Below, piece by piece: positions 9,276 to 18,995 of a DNA stretch of 64,000 nt. The position numbers and the translations under genes were made by a program. The notes beneath the pieces are model-generated. The model did not search any database, was not told the DNA's origin, and saw only the letters and a program-made list of their open reading frames with translations. How positions within the stretch are numbered: position 1 is the first letter of the stretch; each line of letters starts with the position of its first letter. This DNA is from Bryobacteraceae bacterium (GTDB lineage Bacteria; Acidobacteriota; Terriglobia; Bryobacterales; Bryobacteraceae), in NCBI GenBank assembly GCA_029975915.1, contig JARKOC010000158.1, positions 62,001-126,000 on the forward strand. Direction: 5' to 3'.

Positions 9276-10310
9276 CTAAGCCTCCGTCGCCGCTTCTTCG
9301 ATCGTCAGCGCCGCCGAATCGGCGTCCAGTGTCGCCCGGACGCCAAGCGGCAGCGTCAATTGATCGTCGGTATGGCCGATCGTCATACCTGTCAGCACTG
9401 GGACCTTCAGGTCCCCGAGTATGCTGTCCAGCACTTCTCCCAGTGAGAACGTCGATTCGAAGCTTGGCTGAAACTCGCGAGGCACGCAGCCCGAGCATTC
9501 CCCGATGACCAGTCCTCGAATCCCCCGGAACTTCCCTGCCAGGCGCAACTGCGTCAGCATCCTGTCCATCGAATACGGCTGCTCGCCGACATCCTCGATG
9601 AACAGGAGCTTGCCCTCTGTTTGGATTTCCCACGGCGTGCCCATCAGTGAGGCGATCAACGACAGATTGCCGCCTGTCAGCGGTCCGCTGGCCTTGCCGG
9701 CACGGATCACGCGCGTCAGGTGGCGCGGACGCAGTTGGTTTTCCTCGGGCGGATTCGTCAGCGTACCGAGCGGTTTCGGCTCGAACAGCGCCCGCCGGAA
9801 GCAATCCTGTGTGTAGTTGGAAAAGCGCGAGAGTGTCACCGGCCCATGGAAAGTGATCAGGCCTGTCGTCTGGTGGATGGCAAGATGCAGCGCGGTGATG
9901 TCGCTGTAGCCGATGAAAATCTTCGGGTTGCGCCGGATCAGGTTGAAATCGATCTTGTCCAGCAGCATCGCCGAACCGTAGCCGCCCCGGATGCAGAAGA
10001 TAGCCTTCACTTCAGGATCGGCAAACGCGGCGTGCAGATCGTCCACCCGAGCTTGGATCGACCCGCCCAGGTATCCATCGCGCTTGCCGACGTTGGCGCC
10101 CCACTTGGCTTTGAGCCCAAAATGGACGATGGTCCGTCGCGCGAGTTCCAGGCGGTCAGGGTCGCTGACGTAGGTCGAAGGCGTGATCAGAGCAACGGTG
10201 TCGCCGGGCTTGAGCGCCTTCGGACGGGTCAGTTCCCAGGCTGACGCCTCGCGCGCCAGAGCCGAACCCATCGCTGCTCCGATCGAACCGAGAAAATGTC
10301 TGCGCCGCAC
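9276..10310 (-). CDS. Tat-exported LD-carboxypeptidase / MccF-like peptidase (S66)
   Basis: 344 residues from GTG 10310, chosen because TGAGGG precedes it and the protein then begins with a twin-arginine signal (VRRRHFLGSIGAAMGSALA). An open frame extends further upstream but would overlap the divergent gene. S66 hallmarks: the nucleophile serine in IRGGYGSAML, the glutamate in LLFIEDVGEQPYSMDRML, and the histidine in GMTIGHTDDQLTLPLG. Members cut the L-D bond of murein tetrapeptides or inactivate microcin C-like peptides. A Tat signal implies action in the periplasm, whereas classical LdcA is cytoplasmic. The esterase gene follows closely. Confidence 0.9.
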   Translation of the reverse strand: MRRRHFLGSIGAAMGSALAREASAWELTRPKALKPGDTVALITPSTYVSDPDRLELARRTIVHFGLKAKWGANVGKRDGYLGGSIQARVDDLHAAFADPEVKAIFCIRGGYGSAMLLDKIDFNLIRRNPKIFIGYSDITALHLAIHQTTGLITFHGPVTLSRFSNYTQDCFRRALFEPKPLGTLTNPPEENQLRPRHLTRVIRAGKASGPLTGGNLSLIASLMGTPWEIQTEGKLLFIEDVGEQPYSMDRMLTQLRLAGKFRGIRGLVIGECSGCVPREFQPSFESTFSLGEVLDSILGDLKVPVLTGMTIGHTDDQLTLPLGVRATLDADSAALTIEEAATEA

Positions 10311-10373
10311 CCTCAAATGGTATCCCTGAAGCGGCCCATTTGGGGCGGCACCCCGGGAGTGATAGGATAACCC

Positions 10374-11891
10374 GTGGCCCGCATCGCTCCACTTCTTATC
10401 TTTGTTCTCGTCTTCGTCTTCCTGTTCTGGCTCGTGGGCCACCGTCTTGTCCTCCTCAACAACGATGAAGGGATCTACCTCGACGCCGGCCGCCGCGTCG
10501 CCATGGGCCAGGCACCGTATCGCGATTTTTTCTACCTGAGCGGACCGGGAACCCCGTGGATCATGGGCCTGTCGATGAAGCTGTTCGGGACGAACCTGCC
10601 CGCCGCCCGCCTGCCGCTCATCTTCGATCTGTCGCTGATGGCCGCGCTCATCTTCTGGATGACGCGCCGGCTCTCAGGACCTGGAGCGGTCCCTGCCGTC
10701 GCCGCTTTCCTGTTTTTCGGCTTCAGCATCGCCCAACCCTCGGTACTTTTGCCAAACCACCGTTGGGATAGTGGAGCGATGACCCTGACGGCCATCGCCC
10801 TCGCCTGGACCAGCCGCGAACGGCCTCGCTGGTACACATCCTCACTCGCCGGACTCGCCTGTGCCGCCGCCGTCTGGACGACGCCCTCGCTCGGCCTGTT
10901 CGCCTTGATCCTCACCCTATGGCACCTCCTCGACCGGCGCATGCGTTCGTCCGCCCGCTCCTTCCTCGCAGGCGGCTTTTTCGGCCTCGTTTCGGGAGTT
11001 GCAGTCCTGTACTCGCAGGGCGCGCTTGCCTCGATGCTCGACCAGTTGTCGTGGATCGGGCGCAATTACGCGGGCGCTAACCGTATGTTCTATGGAGAAG
11101 TCATCGGCGGCTATGGCGCACTCGTGAAGGGCGCGTCGGGCCTTGAGTTGGCCATAGTCGGAGCGATACTGTTCTTTTTCACCCTCCCCGCCTGGCTCCC
11201 CATCCTTGCCACCGCCGGTTGGGCTTTGCACCTTCGCCGGAAGTGGCCGGAACTTGAAACAATCCGCGTTGAGATTACTTACTTGCTGGTCTGCGGCGCC
11301 GTCCTCATCGCCGCCCAGGCGCCGCGCCTGGACTTGCCGCACTTGATGTTCGCCTCGCCCGTTTACTACGCGCTCGCAGCCGCCCTTTCTGCCCGCATTC
11401 TCAAAGGAGTCCCGCTGGCTGTCTGCACCGTTGTCTTCCTTCTCGCCGCGGGAACGTATGCCGGATTCGCCTGCCTGACCCGTCTTAAGGAACAGCCCGT
11501 CCAGACCCGCGCCGGCCGCGCCTCAATGAACCCTGATGAAGCCATCGTGCTTGCCGCGCTGGAATCTTACGTCAAGCCCCGTGACTCGCTCTTTGTCTTT
11601 CCCTACATGCCGGTCTTTTACTTCGCCCTGAATGGCCGCAACCCGACCCGATACAGCTTCCTTCAGCCCGGAATGTCCTCGAATACCGACGAACGGAGCG
11701 TCCTCTCTGATCTTCAGCGCGACCCGCCGCAATGGATCGTCTACATGAATCTCAAACCGGCCGACTACCTCCGTATCTGGCCCTCAAGTGACCCCTCGCG
11801 CCTTCGCATGGAGTCCATCGAGCGCTTCATCGCCGATGGCTACGCGCCCGTCACTCAGGTTGGTCCGTACTCGCTGCTCCGCCGCCGCTAA
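10374..11891 (+). CDS. Polytopic membrane protein, GT-C glycosyltransferase-like (ArnT/PMT superfamily)
   Basis: 505 residues from GTG 10374, with AGGA seven bases before it. The first loop carries the acidic motif NNDEGIYLDAGRRVAMGQ followed by PYRDFFYLSGPGTPW, the arrangement of GT-C enzymes that transfer sugars from polyprenyl-phosphate donors on the outer face of the inner membrane. About ten hydrophobic helices follow, then a soluble C-terminal domain. No acceptor can be inferred. It is divergent from the LD-carboxypeptidase and its last 41 bases overlap the convergent membrane protein gene. Confidence 0.78.
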   Translation: MARIAPLLIFVLVFVFLFWLVGHRLVLLNNDEGIYLDAGRRVAMGQAPYRDFFYLSGPGTPWIMGLSMKLFGTNLPAARLPLIFDLSLMAALIFWMTRRLSGPGAVPAVAAFLFFGFSIAQPSVLLPNHRWDSGAMTLTAIALAWTSRERPRWYTSSLAGLACAAAVWTTPSLGLFALILTLWHLLDRRMRSSARSFLAGGFFGLVSGVAVLYSQGALASMLDQLSWIGRNYAGANRMFYGEVIGGYGALVKGASGLELAIVGAILFFFTLPAWLPILATAGWALHLRRKWPELETIRVEITYLLVCGAVLIAAQAPRLDLPHLMFASPVYYALAAALSARILKGVPLAVCTVVFLLAAGTYAGFACLTRLKEQPVQTRAGRASMNPDEAIVLAALESYVKPRDSLFVFPYMPVFYFALNGRNPTRYSFLQPGMSSNTDERSVLSDLQRDPPQWIVYMNLKPADYLRIWPSSDPSRLRMESIERFIADGYAPVTQVGPYSLLRRR

Positions 11892-12834
11892 CCTCGCCTT
11901 CCTCAGGCTCAACCTTGACGCCGCCCTCCATCGGCGGAGGACCGGCCAGTACCGCGACGGGCACTTGTGACATTTCCTCGGGCGGCCGGCGCAGCGCGCC
12001 ATCCAACTCGATCGCCACACCCCAGTACATCAGCCTGATCCAGATCCGGCTGATCACGTAAACTTGCTGCGCCGCGATCAACATCAGCACGGCGCCTATT
12101 GTCCGCGACTCGACTGCATTTTCGACCGCCCGCCATAAGACGAAGAACACCACGCCGAACAAGGTCACCACTGCCCAGCCGCCCATCGTTCTGCTGAAAT
12201 TGCAAAAAACGAACCTGGCCGATCCTATCGCCGCACGCCATGTTTTCCGGCTGCCGTCCACGGCCAAACGAATCTTGGCGTAGTCGAAGATCGTCGCGAC
12301 GAGACCCAGCAGCAGGAGGGTGACGGTCTGGGTGATCCACTCGCTAATGACAATTGGTTTCGCCTCCATCCCCTCGCCCCACAACTTGTCCGCCAGCTTG
12401 CCGCCGCCCGCGGCCAGCGCCGCCACCGCCACGTAAAACAACAGCGAAATGAGCGCCAGCCGCACGAACCTCCAGAAGTAGAGGCCCGCCCCATCGAGTA
12501 CACGGCCCTTGTGCAGCAGGCGGTAGATCGCGCCGCCGGCAACCAGGACATGCACCAACAGCACCAGTCCAAACAGCGGGATGACCACTGACGCCAGCAC
12601 TCCCGGAGCGCCCGGCGCAATCCTCATCGCCCATTCCACCGCGAATGCCAGATCCAATCCCGGCATATACTTTGGCCCGGATTCTGGCAACCGGGCCAGC
12701 TGCCCCAGGGAACGAACGGCCGGAACGGCAAACACCATCGCCAGCGCCGTGAACGCAAACCACATCAACACCCAGAGGCCCTTGTACATCGCCACGCGGC
12801 GGGCGGCTGCGGAAATTGCTGTTGTCAGTTTCAT
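11851..12834 (-). CDS. Polytopic membrane protein of unknown function
   Basis: 327 residues with about six hydrophobic helices (for example FAFTALAMVFAVPAV, FVRLALISLLFYVAVAALA, VVTLFGVVFFVLW). The tail is hydrophilic and acidic (VKVEPEEGEVSGGG). I recognise no catalytic motif. It starts 15 bases after the M1 peptidase gene on the same strand and is the third gene of a hydrolase-peptidase-membrane protein operon, so it may anchor or serve those secreted enzymes. Its 3' end overlaps the convergent GT-C-like gene by 41 bases. Confidence 0.78.
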   Translation of the reverse strand: MKLTTAISAAARRVAMYKGLWVLMWFAFTALAMVFAVPAVRSLGQLARLPESGPKYMPGLDLAFAVEWAMRIAPGAPGVLASVVIPLFGLVLLVHVLVAGGAIYRLLHKGRVLDGAGLYFWRFVRLALISLLFYVAVAALAAGGGKLADKLWGEGMEAKPIVISEWITQTVTLLLLGLVATIFDYAKIRLAVDGSRKTWRAAIGSARFVFCNFSRTMGGWAVVTLFGVVFFVLWRAVENAVESRTIGAVLMLIAAQQVYVISRIWIRLMYWGVAIELDGALRRPPEEMSQVPVAVLAGPPPMEGGVKVEPEEGEVSGGGAASTDQPE

Positions 12835-12849
12835 TGCCTGGCCCCTTCG

Positions 12850-14919
12850 CTACAGCAGCGCCCCCATCCAGATGGCCGCGTTCTGGGCGTAGAACAGGAT
12901 GTTCGATAGCCATCGTGCCGACTGCGCCCTGTCAGTCTCGGCTCTCCACACATCGTTGGACCAGTTCACGTCCATGAAGTATTTGCCCTCGGGGTCGATC
13001 TCCACCCGCTCCACTTCGGAAAGCTTGAAGAACGTGAACTTCGCCCAGCGGTACTGCCCGTCCCAGCTCCGCTTTTCAATCGAGCCGTCCTTGAACCTCA
13101 CCACGATTTCTACCGGCGCCACAGCGTCTCCCTCGCGCCGGATCTTCACCACGGTCTCGTACGACTTCTTTCCCTTGGCCTTCTCGTCCTGCTTCTCCGC
13201 ATCGTCGATCGATACCGTCTTCTTCGCTCCGTCCGGCTGATCAAAGACGCCAAATGGCGTCTTCACCTCCTTAGAAGAGACGCTAGCCACGCTGTAGTCC
13301 AGCACCTTGTTACCGAAAACGAACTGGTCGAACATCCAGTTCATGTCGCGGCCCGACACCTCGTTCACTATGGCCACAAAATCTCGCGAAACAGGGTGCT
13401 TGAACCTGTAGCGCTGCTGGTAGGTTCTCATCACGCGCAACATGGCATCCCCGCCAAGCACGCGCTCCAGCATTCGCAGAAATGTCGTCGTCCTCGGGTA
13501 GGAGTTCATGCTGTAGCTCTGCGCGTTGTAGTATTCCCATGCCCGGCGCTGGATGTTGTCCGAATCCGCCTCGGCCACGTTCGCCGCGCGGCTCAACCGG
13601 AAGTCGTCTATCTGCGGCAGCCCCAGCCACTCCGACAGATTGAACCCAAATACCGTCAACGGCACGGGCCAGTCGCCGAAGGCTTTCTCCATTACCTTGG
13701 CCGTCGAATACGAGTTGAATCCCTCGTCCAGCCACGACTCCTCAAATTCGTTCGTCGCCACCAACTGCATCCAGAATTGGTGGCCGAACTCGTGCACAGT
13801 GACCTCTTCCGGCCCGAGCATGTCGGCCGGCATCCGCCAGCTTGTCCCAGCCGTAATGAATGTTGGATACTCCATGCCGCCCGCGCCGCCACCGCCATGC
13901 GGCGGATCGACCACCGTGATCGTCGTGAACGGATACCGCCCGTACCACAGGCCGTACCACTTGATTGCCGCCGCCGCGGCCTTGAAGTGCCGCTCAGCCT
14001 GATCGGCGTGTTCCGGCTGCATCAGCAGGATCATCTTGACGTCGCTCAGCCGCGCATCGGCTTCACTGATGCCATGGACGCGCGTCACCTCGCGGATCTC
14101 TGCCGCCGAGGTCTGCCTATCGGCCACGAATATCCGTTCGAAGCGGCGGTATGTAGGCTGCGCCGTCCAGGCAAAGTCGGTCACGCTCTCCTGACGGAAC
14201 GTATAGACCATGTCCTTGCCGCTCTTTTTGACGGTCGCCGGTTCGCCGCCCGTCGCGCCGACGACCATCTCTGCCGGCACGGTCAGTTCGACGCGGTAAT
14301 CGCCGAAGTTCGCGAAAAACTCTGAGTTGGCATGGAACTGGTGACAGTTCCATGCGCCCTGCTGCGAGTAACGGAAGCCTTTGGTCTCCCAAACGCCCAG
14401 CTTCGGAAACCACTGGCCGGCCAGGTGAAAGTCGCCGTGAAAACCCGTCCGCGCGAAAACCTTCGGCAACTTGGTGACAAAGTCCATCTCGACCCGGACC
14501 GTCGCGCCCGGCTTCACCGGCTCAGGCAACGAGACCTCGATCACTGTCTGGTCGTCCTTGTTGCCATCGTCGGGTTGGATGAACCGGATGGACTTCGTCA
14601 GATCGGCGCCCCCGGCGATCGCCATGCGTCTCACGTCGATCCAACCCCACTCTTTCTGATCCGAACGGTCGCCACGCAACTGCCCGCCGCTCTCCTTGAA
14701 GAAGGTCGAGCGCGAGTTCTTGAAGGCATTCATGTAGAGGTGGAACTGAAGCGTGCCTACCGTGTCCGGTGAATCGTTCAACCATGTGAGGGTCTGGCTT
14801 CCGGCGACTGTGTGCTTGCGTGCGTCGAGTTTCGCCTTGATGTCATAGCTGGCAATGGGCTTAGTCAGCCCGCCCCACGCAAGGCCCGGCAACAGGGCGA
14901 GAAAGATCGGGATTCTCAC
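12850..14919 (-). CDS. Secreted M1-family metallopeptidase
   Basis: 689 residues from GTG 14919, which overlaps the stop of the upstream hydrolase (GTGA) and has GGAG nine bases before it. The protein starts with a signal peptide (RIPIFLALLPGLAWGG). Zinc site: HEFGH at 376-380 and E399 in ESWLDEG, the HExxH-18-E pattern of gluzincins. A GAMEN-like exopeptidase motif appears as GGAGGMEYPTF. The N-terminal beta domain (about 20-210) is typical of M1 aminopeptidases. A probable aminopeptidase acting outside the cell on exported peptides; it lies between two genes of the same operon. Confidence 0.92.
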   Translation of the reverse strand: MRIPIFLALLPGLAWGGLTKPIASYDIKAKLDARKHTVAGSQTLTWLNDSPDTVGTLQFHLYMNAFKNSRSTFFKESGGQLRGDRSDQKEWGWIDVRRMAIAGGADLTKSIRFIQPDDGNKDDQTVIEVSLPEPVKPGATVRVEMDFVTKLPKVFARTGFHGDFHLAGQWFPKLGVWETKGFRYSQQGAWNCHQFHANSEFFANFGDYRVELTVPAEMVVGATGGEPATVKKSGKDMVYTFRQESVTDFAWTAQPTYRRFERIFVADRQTSAAEIREVTRVHGISEADARLSDVKMILLMQPEHADQAERHFKAAAAAIKWYGLWYGRYPFTTITVVDPPHGGGGAGGMEYPTFITAGTSWRMPADMLGPEEVTVHEFGHQFWMQLVATNEFEESWLDEGFNSYSTAKVMEKAFGDWPVPLTVFGFNLSEWLGLPQIDDFRLSRAANVAEADSDNIQRRAWEYYNAQSYSMNSYPRTTTFLRMLERVLGGDAMLRVMRTYQQRYRFKHPVSRDFVAIVNEVSGRDMNWMFDQFVFGNKVLDYSVASVSSKEVKTPFGVFDQPDGAKKTVSIDDAEKQDEKAKGKKSYETVVKIRREGDAVAPVEIVVRFKDGSIEKRSWDGQYRWAKFTFFKLSEVERVEIDPEGKYFMDVNWSNDVWRAETDRAQSARWLSNILFYAQNAAIWMGALL

Positions 14920-16310
14920 TTCATGTTCTCCAATCCGGTGCGCTTCCGCAGCCACTTCGTGATCCGGTCCAGCGCTGCCGGAGCCATGGTTTCCTCAATT
15001 TGACCGTATTCTCCAATTGCGCCGGTCTTGGCCGTCTGCATCAAGTGATTCAAGCCCGGCATCAATGCGATCTCGAAGTCCTCGTTGCCGCCCCGCTTCA
15101 GCGCCGCCTCGATCGCCGGCAGATTCTGCGATGCCACAACTTGCGTGTCCAGGCTCCCGTTCAGCGCCAGCACCGGGCATTTCACCTTCTCAAGCACTGG
15201 TTGAGGATTATACGTGAGGAAATAGCGGAACCACATCGACGTGACATTTTGGATACTCTGCTCCGCGGCAGGCGAAGCGCCCAGGACTGCCTTCAGTTTG
15301 GCTGCCGCGGCTTCCGGATCAGGCTCCGACCGGACAATTCCGAACATCTGTTCCTGGATTTGCCGCTGGGCAGCCATTCGCTCTTGGCTCGCGCCCTGCG
15401 CCTTCAGAACCGCCTGCCCCTGTTCGTACAGAATTTGCTCGCCGTCCACGCCCGAGCCTGCCATCAGCACGATAAAGGCCGTCTCCGGCCGCCGGACGGC
15501 GACCATCGGCGCAATCAAACCGCCCTCGCTGTGCCCAAGGAACCCGATCCGCTTGGGGTCAATGTCCTTTCGTTTCGTCAGGAAATCCAGCCCGCCCTCG
15601 GCATCTTCCGAATAATCGACGGAGGTTGCCTGAGACCTGTCGCCGTTGGACTTGCCGACACCCCGATCGTCGTAGCGCAGAACAGCTATCCCGTTACGCG
15701 AGAGGTGGTCGGCCAGCACATAGAACGGCTTGTGGTTGAAGATCGTCTCGTCCCGGTCCTGTGCGCCCGAACCGCTGATTAGTATGACTGCCGGGTGAGG
15801 TCCCGCGCCCGCCGGGATTGTTAACGTGCCACCCAGAGTTACGCCTTCGCTCTTGCTCGCGAACGCGGCATTTTCAATTGCGTACGGAAACGGCGGTTTT
15901 GGCGTCTGAGGACGCGCCGCAGGCCCGGTTGCTGCCTTGGCTTCTGCCGCGCCCATGCGTTTCAGGTCGAGCTTCAAGGCGATGCCCTGCGTCATCGTTC
16001 CTGTGATCGTGTCCCCTGCGGGCGAGAACCTCCCCTCATACGTCGCGCCCAGCCGCGTTATAGCCCACTTCACGGCGCCATCGGAGACCGAGATCAGATC
16101 AACAGGAATCCCGATTGCGCCTTGATCGACGCTGTCCATCATGGCTGAAAACGCTCCGCCCTCGCCGCGCGCGACGTGCAACCGGAGCCGGAGCTTCCCG
16201 CTAGGCGCTTCGAGCGTCCCTTCCCAACTGCCGGCAATGTCTGGCGCCTGAGCCAGCAAGACGGCTGGTAGCGCGAGGGTCATCAGAAAACGGGCAAAAA
16301 ACGCGGACAT
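14916..16310 (-). CDS. Secreted alpha/beta hydrolase with N-terminal beta domain
   Basis: 464 residues from ATG 16310 (GGAGGAG just upstream; signal peptide MSAFFARFLMTLALPAVLLAQ). Residues 25-130 form a lipocalin-like beta domain (IAGSWEGTLEAPSGKLRLRL) and residues 150-464 an alpha/beta hydrolase with SGSGAQDRDETIFNHKPF, the nucleophile elbow GHSEGG, an acid in NGSLDTQV and a histidine in PGLNHLMQ. It resembles serine esterases/peptidases of the dienelactone-hydrolase-like group common in acidobacteria and Bacteroidota. First gene of the operon with the M1 peptidase. A perfect palindrome about 65 bases upstream is a candidate operator. Confidence 0.88.
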   Translation of the reverse strand: MSAFFARFLMTLALPAVLLAQAPDIAGSWEGTLEAPSGKLRLRLHVARGEGGAFSAMMDSVDQGAIGIPVDLISVSDGAVKWAITRLGATYEGRFSPAGDTITGTMTQGIALKLDLKRMGAAEAKAATGPAARPQTPKPPFPYAIENAAFASKSEGVTLGGTLTIPAGAGPHPAVILISGSGAQDRDETIFNHKPFYVLADHLSRNGIAVLRYDDRGVGKSNGDRSQATSVDYSEDAEGGLDFLTKRKDIDPKRIGFLGHSEGGLIAPMVAVRRPETAFIVLMAGSGVDGEQILYEQGQAVLKAQGASQERMAAQRQIQEQMFGIVRSEPDPEAAAAKLKAVLGASPAAEQSIQNVTSMWFRYFLTYNPQPVLEKVKCPVLALNGSLDTQVVASQNLPAIEAALKRGGNEDFEIALMPGLNHLMQTAKTGAIGEYGQIEETMAPAALDRITKWLRKRTGLENMK

Positions 16311-16373
16311 GGCACTCCTCCGCCGCGGCCTCGCGGCTGAGCGGCGCCTGAGCGCGCCGCACCATCTTGTTGT

Positions 16374-16386
16374 ACACGATTCGTGT
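16374..16386. promoter_or_regulatory. Perfect 6-1-6 palindrome, candidate operator
   Basis: ACACGA-T-TCGTGT in the 193-base gap upstream of the hydrolase/M1 operon. Perfect symmetry and position suggest a binding site for a dimeric regulator; no cognate regulator gene is adjacent. Confidence 0.4.
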
Positions 16387-16503
16387 GTGGCCGGGATTCC
16401 GCCTGTCGGCCTGTGGCCGGACCCGGCAAATCGCAAGCACCCAGCCAACCGGGCGCGAGTCAGATTTGGAGAGGTGGACGGCTGTTGCCCCCTCTCCAAC
16501 CAA

Positions 16504-17757
16504 TCATTCGTACCGCAGAGCGTCCACCGGATCCAGCCGCGCCGCCTTCGTCGCCGGCCACAAGCCGAAAAAAACGCCTACGCCCACCGAAACCACCACG
16601 CCCAGCGCGGCCGCCCACAAAGGCACTGATGTCGGCAGCGACGGGAACACTGCCTTTGAAATCAGTGAGATGACATAGCCCAGCCCCATGCCCAGCAGTC
16701 CACCGGCGAAGGTCAGCACCACCGCCTCGGTCAGAAACTGGATGATGATGTCCACCTTCCGCGCGCCAATCGCCTTGCGGATTCCGATTTCGCGCGTCCG
16801 TTCGGTCACCGACACCAGCATGATGTTCATCACACCAATGCCACCCACCAGCAGACCAATCGAACTCAGCACGACCATCACTAGCGCCGTCACCGATGTC
16901 ACCTGCCGGAAGTCCTCAATCATCTGTTCAGCCGTGGACAATCCGAAATTGTCCGGTTCGCTGTACTTGAGCCGTCTCTCGGTTCGCAAAACTCCGCGCA
17001 CTTCGTCCAGGGCCACCGGCAGCATCCCCGGTTTCGCAACCACCACCAGCATGTGCTCGCGCGCGCCGGGCTGGAACTTCCGCATCGTCCAATACGGCAT
17101 GATGAGCCGGGTGTCCTGTTGTCCAGGAAACGAATTCGCCGGGCGCTTCATCACGCCAACAACCTGGAAAGAGTGGCCGTCTACTTCGATCTCTTTCCCG
17201 ATGACATCCCCACTGGCAAAGAGATTTTTATACAGGTCCTCCCCGATCACAACCACCGGAGACCGGTGGATGTTCTCAAACTCGGTAAAGAACCGCCCGT
17301 ACATCATGTCGGCCTGGCCGCCCTCGGCATACGATGGGTCGGTTCCGCCGAAATCGAGTTGGAGCGACTCGTTCCCCTTGTAGCGCGCCCGGTGGAATCC
17401 CTGCGCCGGAAACAGATAAGGGCTGACAACTTCAACCGATGGGCAGCGCTCCCGAATCGCCACTGCGTTCTCGTAAGTTAATGGCTTGCGCCGCCGCTCC
17501 TCGGCGGGGCGCCGTCCGAAGCTGATGCCTGCCTGCCACTTGAATACAATGATCGAATCGGCGCCAAAGCTCTGGATGGCGCTCGTTACAGCACCGTCAA
17601 ACCCAGTGAGGATCGATCCGACTCCAATGATGGTCCCGGTGCCGATGATGACGCCCAGCACGGTGAGAAACGCGCGCATCTTGTGGCCCCGGATCGCATC
17701 CAGCGCCAGCTTGATCCCCGCCATGATCAACAGCCAGTTCTGCCTGTGCTTGCTCAT
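16504..17757 (-). CDS. ABC transporter permease, MacB/FtsX type (second of a pair)
   Basis: 417 residues from ATG 17757, which overlaps the stop of the upstream permease (ATGA). Layout: one N-terminal helix (FLTVLGVIIGTGTIIGVGSI), a large periplasmic MacB core domain (about 60-270), then three C-terminal helices with the FtsX signature GVMNIMLVSVTERTREIGIRKAIGA. Such permeases work mechanically on periplasmic substrates or lipoproteins, driven by a cytoplasmic ATPase. No ATPase gene is next to it; the partner permease and a YheT-like hydrolase lie upstream in the same unit. Confidence 0.93.
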   Translation of the reverse strand: MSKHRQNWLLIMAGIKLALDAIRGHKMRAFLTVLGVIIGTGTIIGVGSILTGFDGAVTSAIQSFGADSIIVFKWQAGISFGRRPAEERRRKPLTYENAVAIRERCPSVEVVSPYLFPAQGFHRARYKGNESLQLDFGGTDPSYAEGGQADMMYGRFFTEFENIHRSPVVVIGEDLYKNLFASGDVIGKEIEVDGHSFQVVGVMKRPANSFPGQQDTRLIMPYWTMRKFQPGAREHMLVVVAKPGMLPVALDEVRGVLRTERRLKYSEPDNFGLSTAEQMIEDFRQVTSVTALVMVVLSSIGLLVGGIGVMNIMLVSVTERTREIGIRKAIGARKVDIIIQFLTEAVVLTFAGGLLGMGLGYVISLISKAVFPSLPTSVPLWAAALGVVVSVGVGVFFGLWPATKAARLDPVDALRYE

Positions 17758-18995
17758 CGTTCCGCCCTTAACGCTTCGATCGGGTCCAGCTTCGACGCCC
17801 GGTGCGCCGGGTAAATGCCAAAGAACAGCCCCACCACAGCCGAGATTCCCACCCCAAGGAAGATCGCAATGGGCGGCAGTTCCATCGGTACCGGCGTCGA
17901 ATTCCTGACAATCATGGCCACTACCCAGGCAATCGCCACGCCCAGTACTCCGCCGCAACTCGATAGAACCGCCGACTCGATCAGAAACTGTTGCAGGATA
18001 TCCAGCCTCCGTGCGCCCAGAGACTTCCGCACGCCAATCTCCACCGTCCGTTCGGTCACGACAGCCAGCATGATGTTCATGATCACCACCCCGCCCACCA
18101 CCATGAACACGCTGACCACGGCCACCGCCGTCGCCGCGATCGCGCTCGTCAGCCGCTCCCAGAGGCTCATGATGGAATCCGAGGCAAAGACCGTGAAGTT
18201 GTCCTCCCTGCCCGGCGGCAGATGGCGGTAGGAGCGCAGCAGAACGCGAACCTCGTCCATCGCCTGCTGGAGGTGTTCCTGGTCGATCGCCTGTATTGCA
18301 AACGACAGGCCGGTGCGCGAAGTGTATTGCTTGAAATAAGTGTTGATGGGAATGTGTACGAAACTGTCCTGTGACTGGCCAAAGACACTTCCCATCCGCT
18401 TGGCAACGCCGATCACCGTATAGGGACGGCCGGCGATGTTGATTGTCTTGCCAACCGGATCGACGTTTTCAAAGAACCGGTCTTTCAGGTCCGAACCGAT
18501 GAACGCGACGGCGCGGCGATTGTGATTCTCTGATTCTGAAAAATACCGCCCTGCTTCGGTCTGTATATTGGACAGCACGTTCAGGTTCGTTGATCCCCCT
18601 GTCACCTGGACCTCGTCCTCACGGATCCCGCCGGCCGTCAGATCCGCCCTCGTCGAACTGCGCATGCCCATATCGGCCACCAGCCTGGCCTGGGACTTCA
18701 GGAATTCGAATTCCTCCACCTTCAATTGAGGGTTCTTACGCATGAGTTCGAGGAATTTCTTCGGGTCGAAGTCGCCGAAGAAGGCCATGCGAACGACCAC
18801 GAAACCGCCAGCGCCGAGATCGGCGATCTTGTCGGCGACATAACGGTTCATGCCGTGAATCACGCTCATCACAGCAATTAACGTTGTCGTGGAGAGAATA
18901 ATGCCCAGCAGAGTCAAGAAACTCCGCAACTTGGCCGCCCGAAGCGAAGCCACGGCGATCCAAAAGGCCTCGGCGAAGGAGGCTCGTAAGTTCAT
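17754..18995 (-). CDS. ABC transporter permease, MacB/FtsX type (first of a pair)
   Basis: 413 residues from ATG 18995, which shares one base with the stop of the upstream gene (TGATG), a strong sign of translational coupling. Same architecture as the next gene: N-terminal helix (LRSFLTLLGIILSTTTLIAV), periplasmic MacB core, three C-terminal helices containing IMNIMLAVVTERTVEIGVRKSLGA. The two proteins are clear paralogues but well diverged, so they could form a heterodimeric channel. The ATPase must come from elsewhere in the genome. Confidence 0.93.
   Translation of the reverse strand: MNLRASFAEAFWIAVASLRAAKLRSFLTLLGIILSTTTLIAVMSVIHGMNRYVADKIADLGAGGFVVVRMAFFGDFDPKKFLELMRKNPQLKVEEFEFLKSQARLVADMGMRSSTRADLTAGGIREDEVQVTGGSTNLNVLSNIQTEAGRYFSESENHNRRAVAFIGSDLKDRFFENVDPVGKTINIAGRPYTVIGVAKRMGSVFGQSQDSFVHIPINTYFKQYTSRTGLSFAIQAIDQEHLQQAMDEVRVLLRSYRHLPPGREDNFTVFASDSIMSLWERLTSAIAATAVAVVSVFMVVGGVVIMNIMLAVVTERTVEIGVRKSLGARRLDILQQFLIESAVLSSCGGVLGVAIAWVVAMIVRNSTPVPMELPPIAIFLGVGISAVVGLFFGIYPAHRASKLDPIEALRAER

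Noticed and set aside
13396..14325. 309-codon frame antisense to the M1 peptidase gene
   Set aside because: Composition typical of an antisense shadow, no family motif, and it lies fully inside a gene with an intact zinc site.
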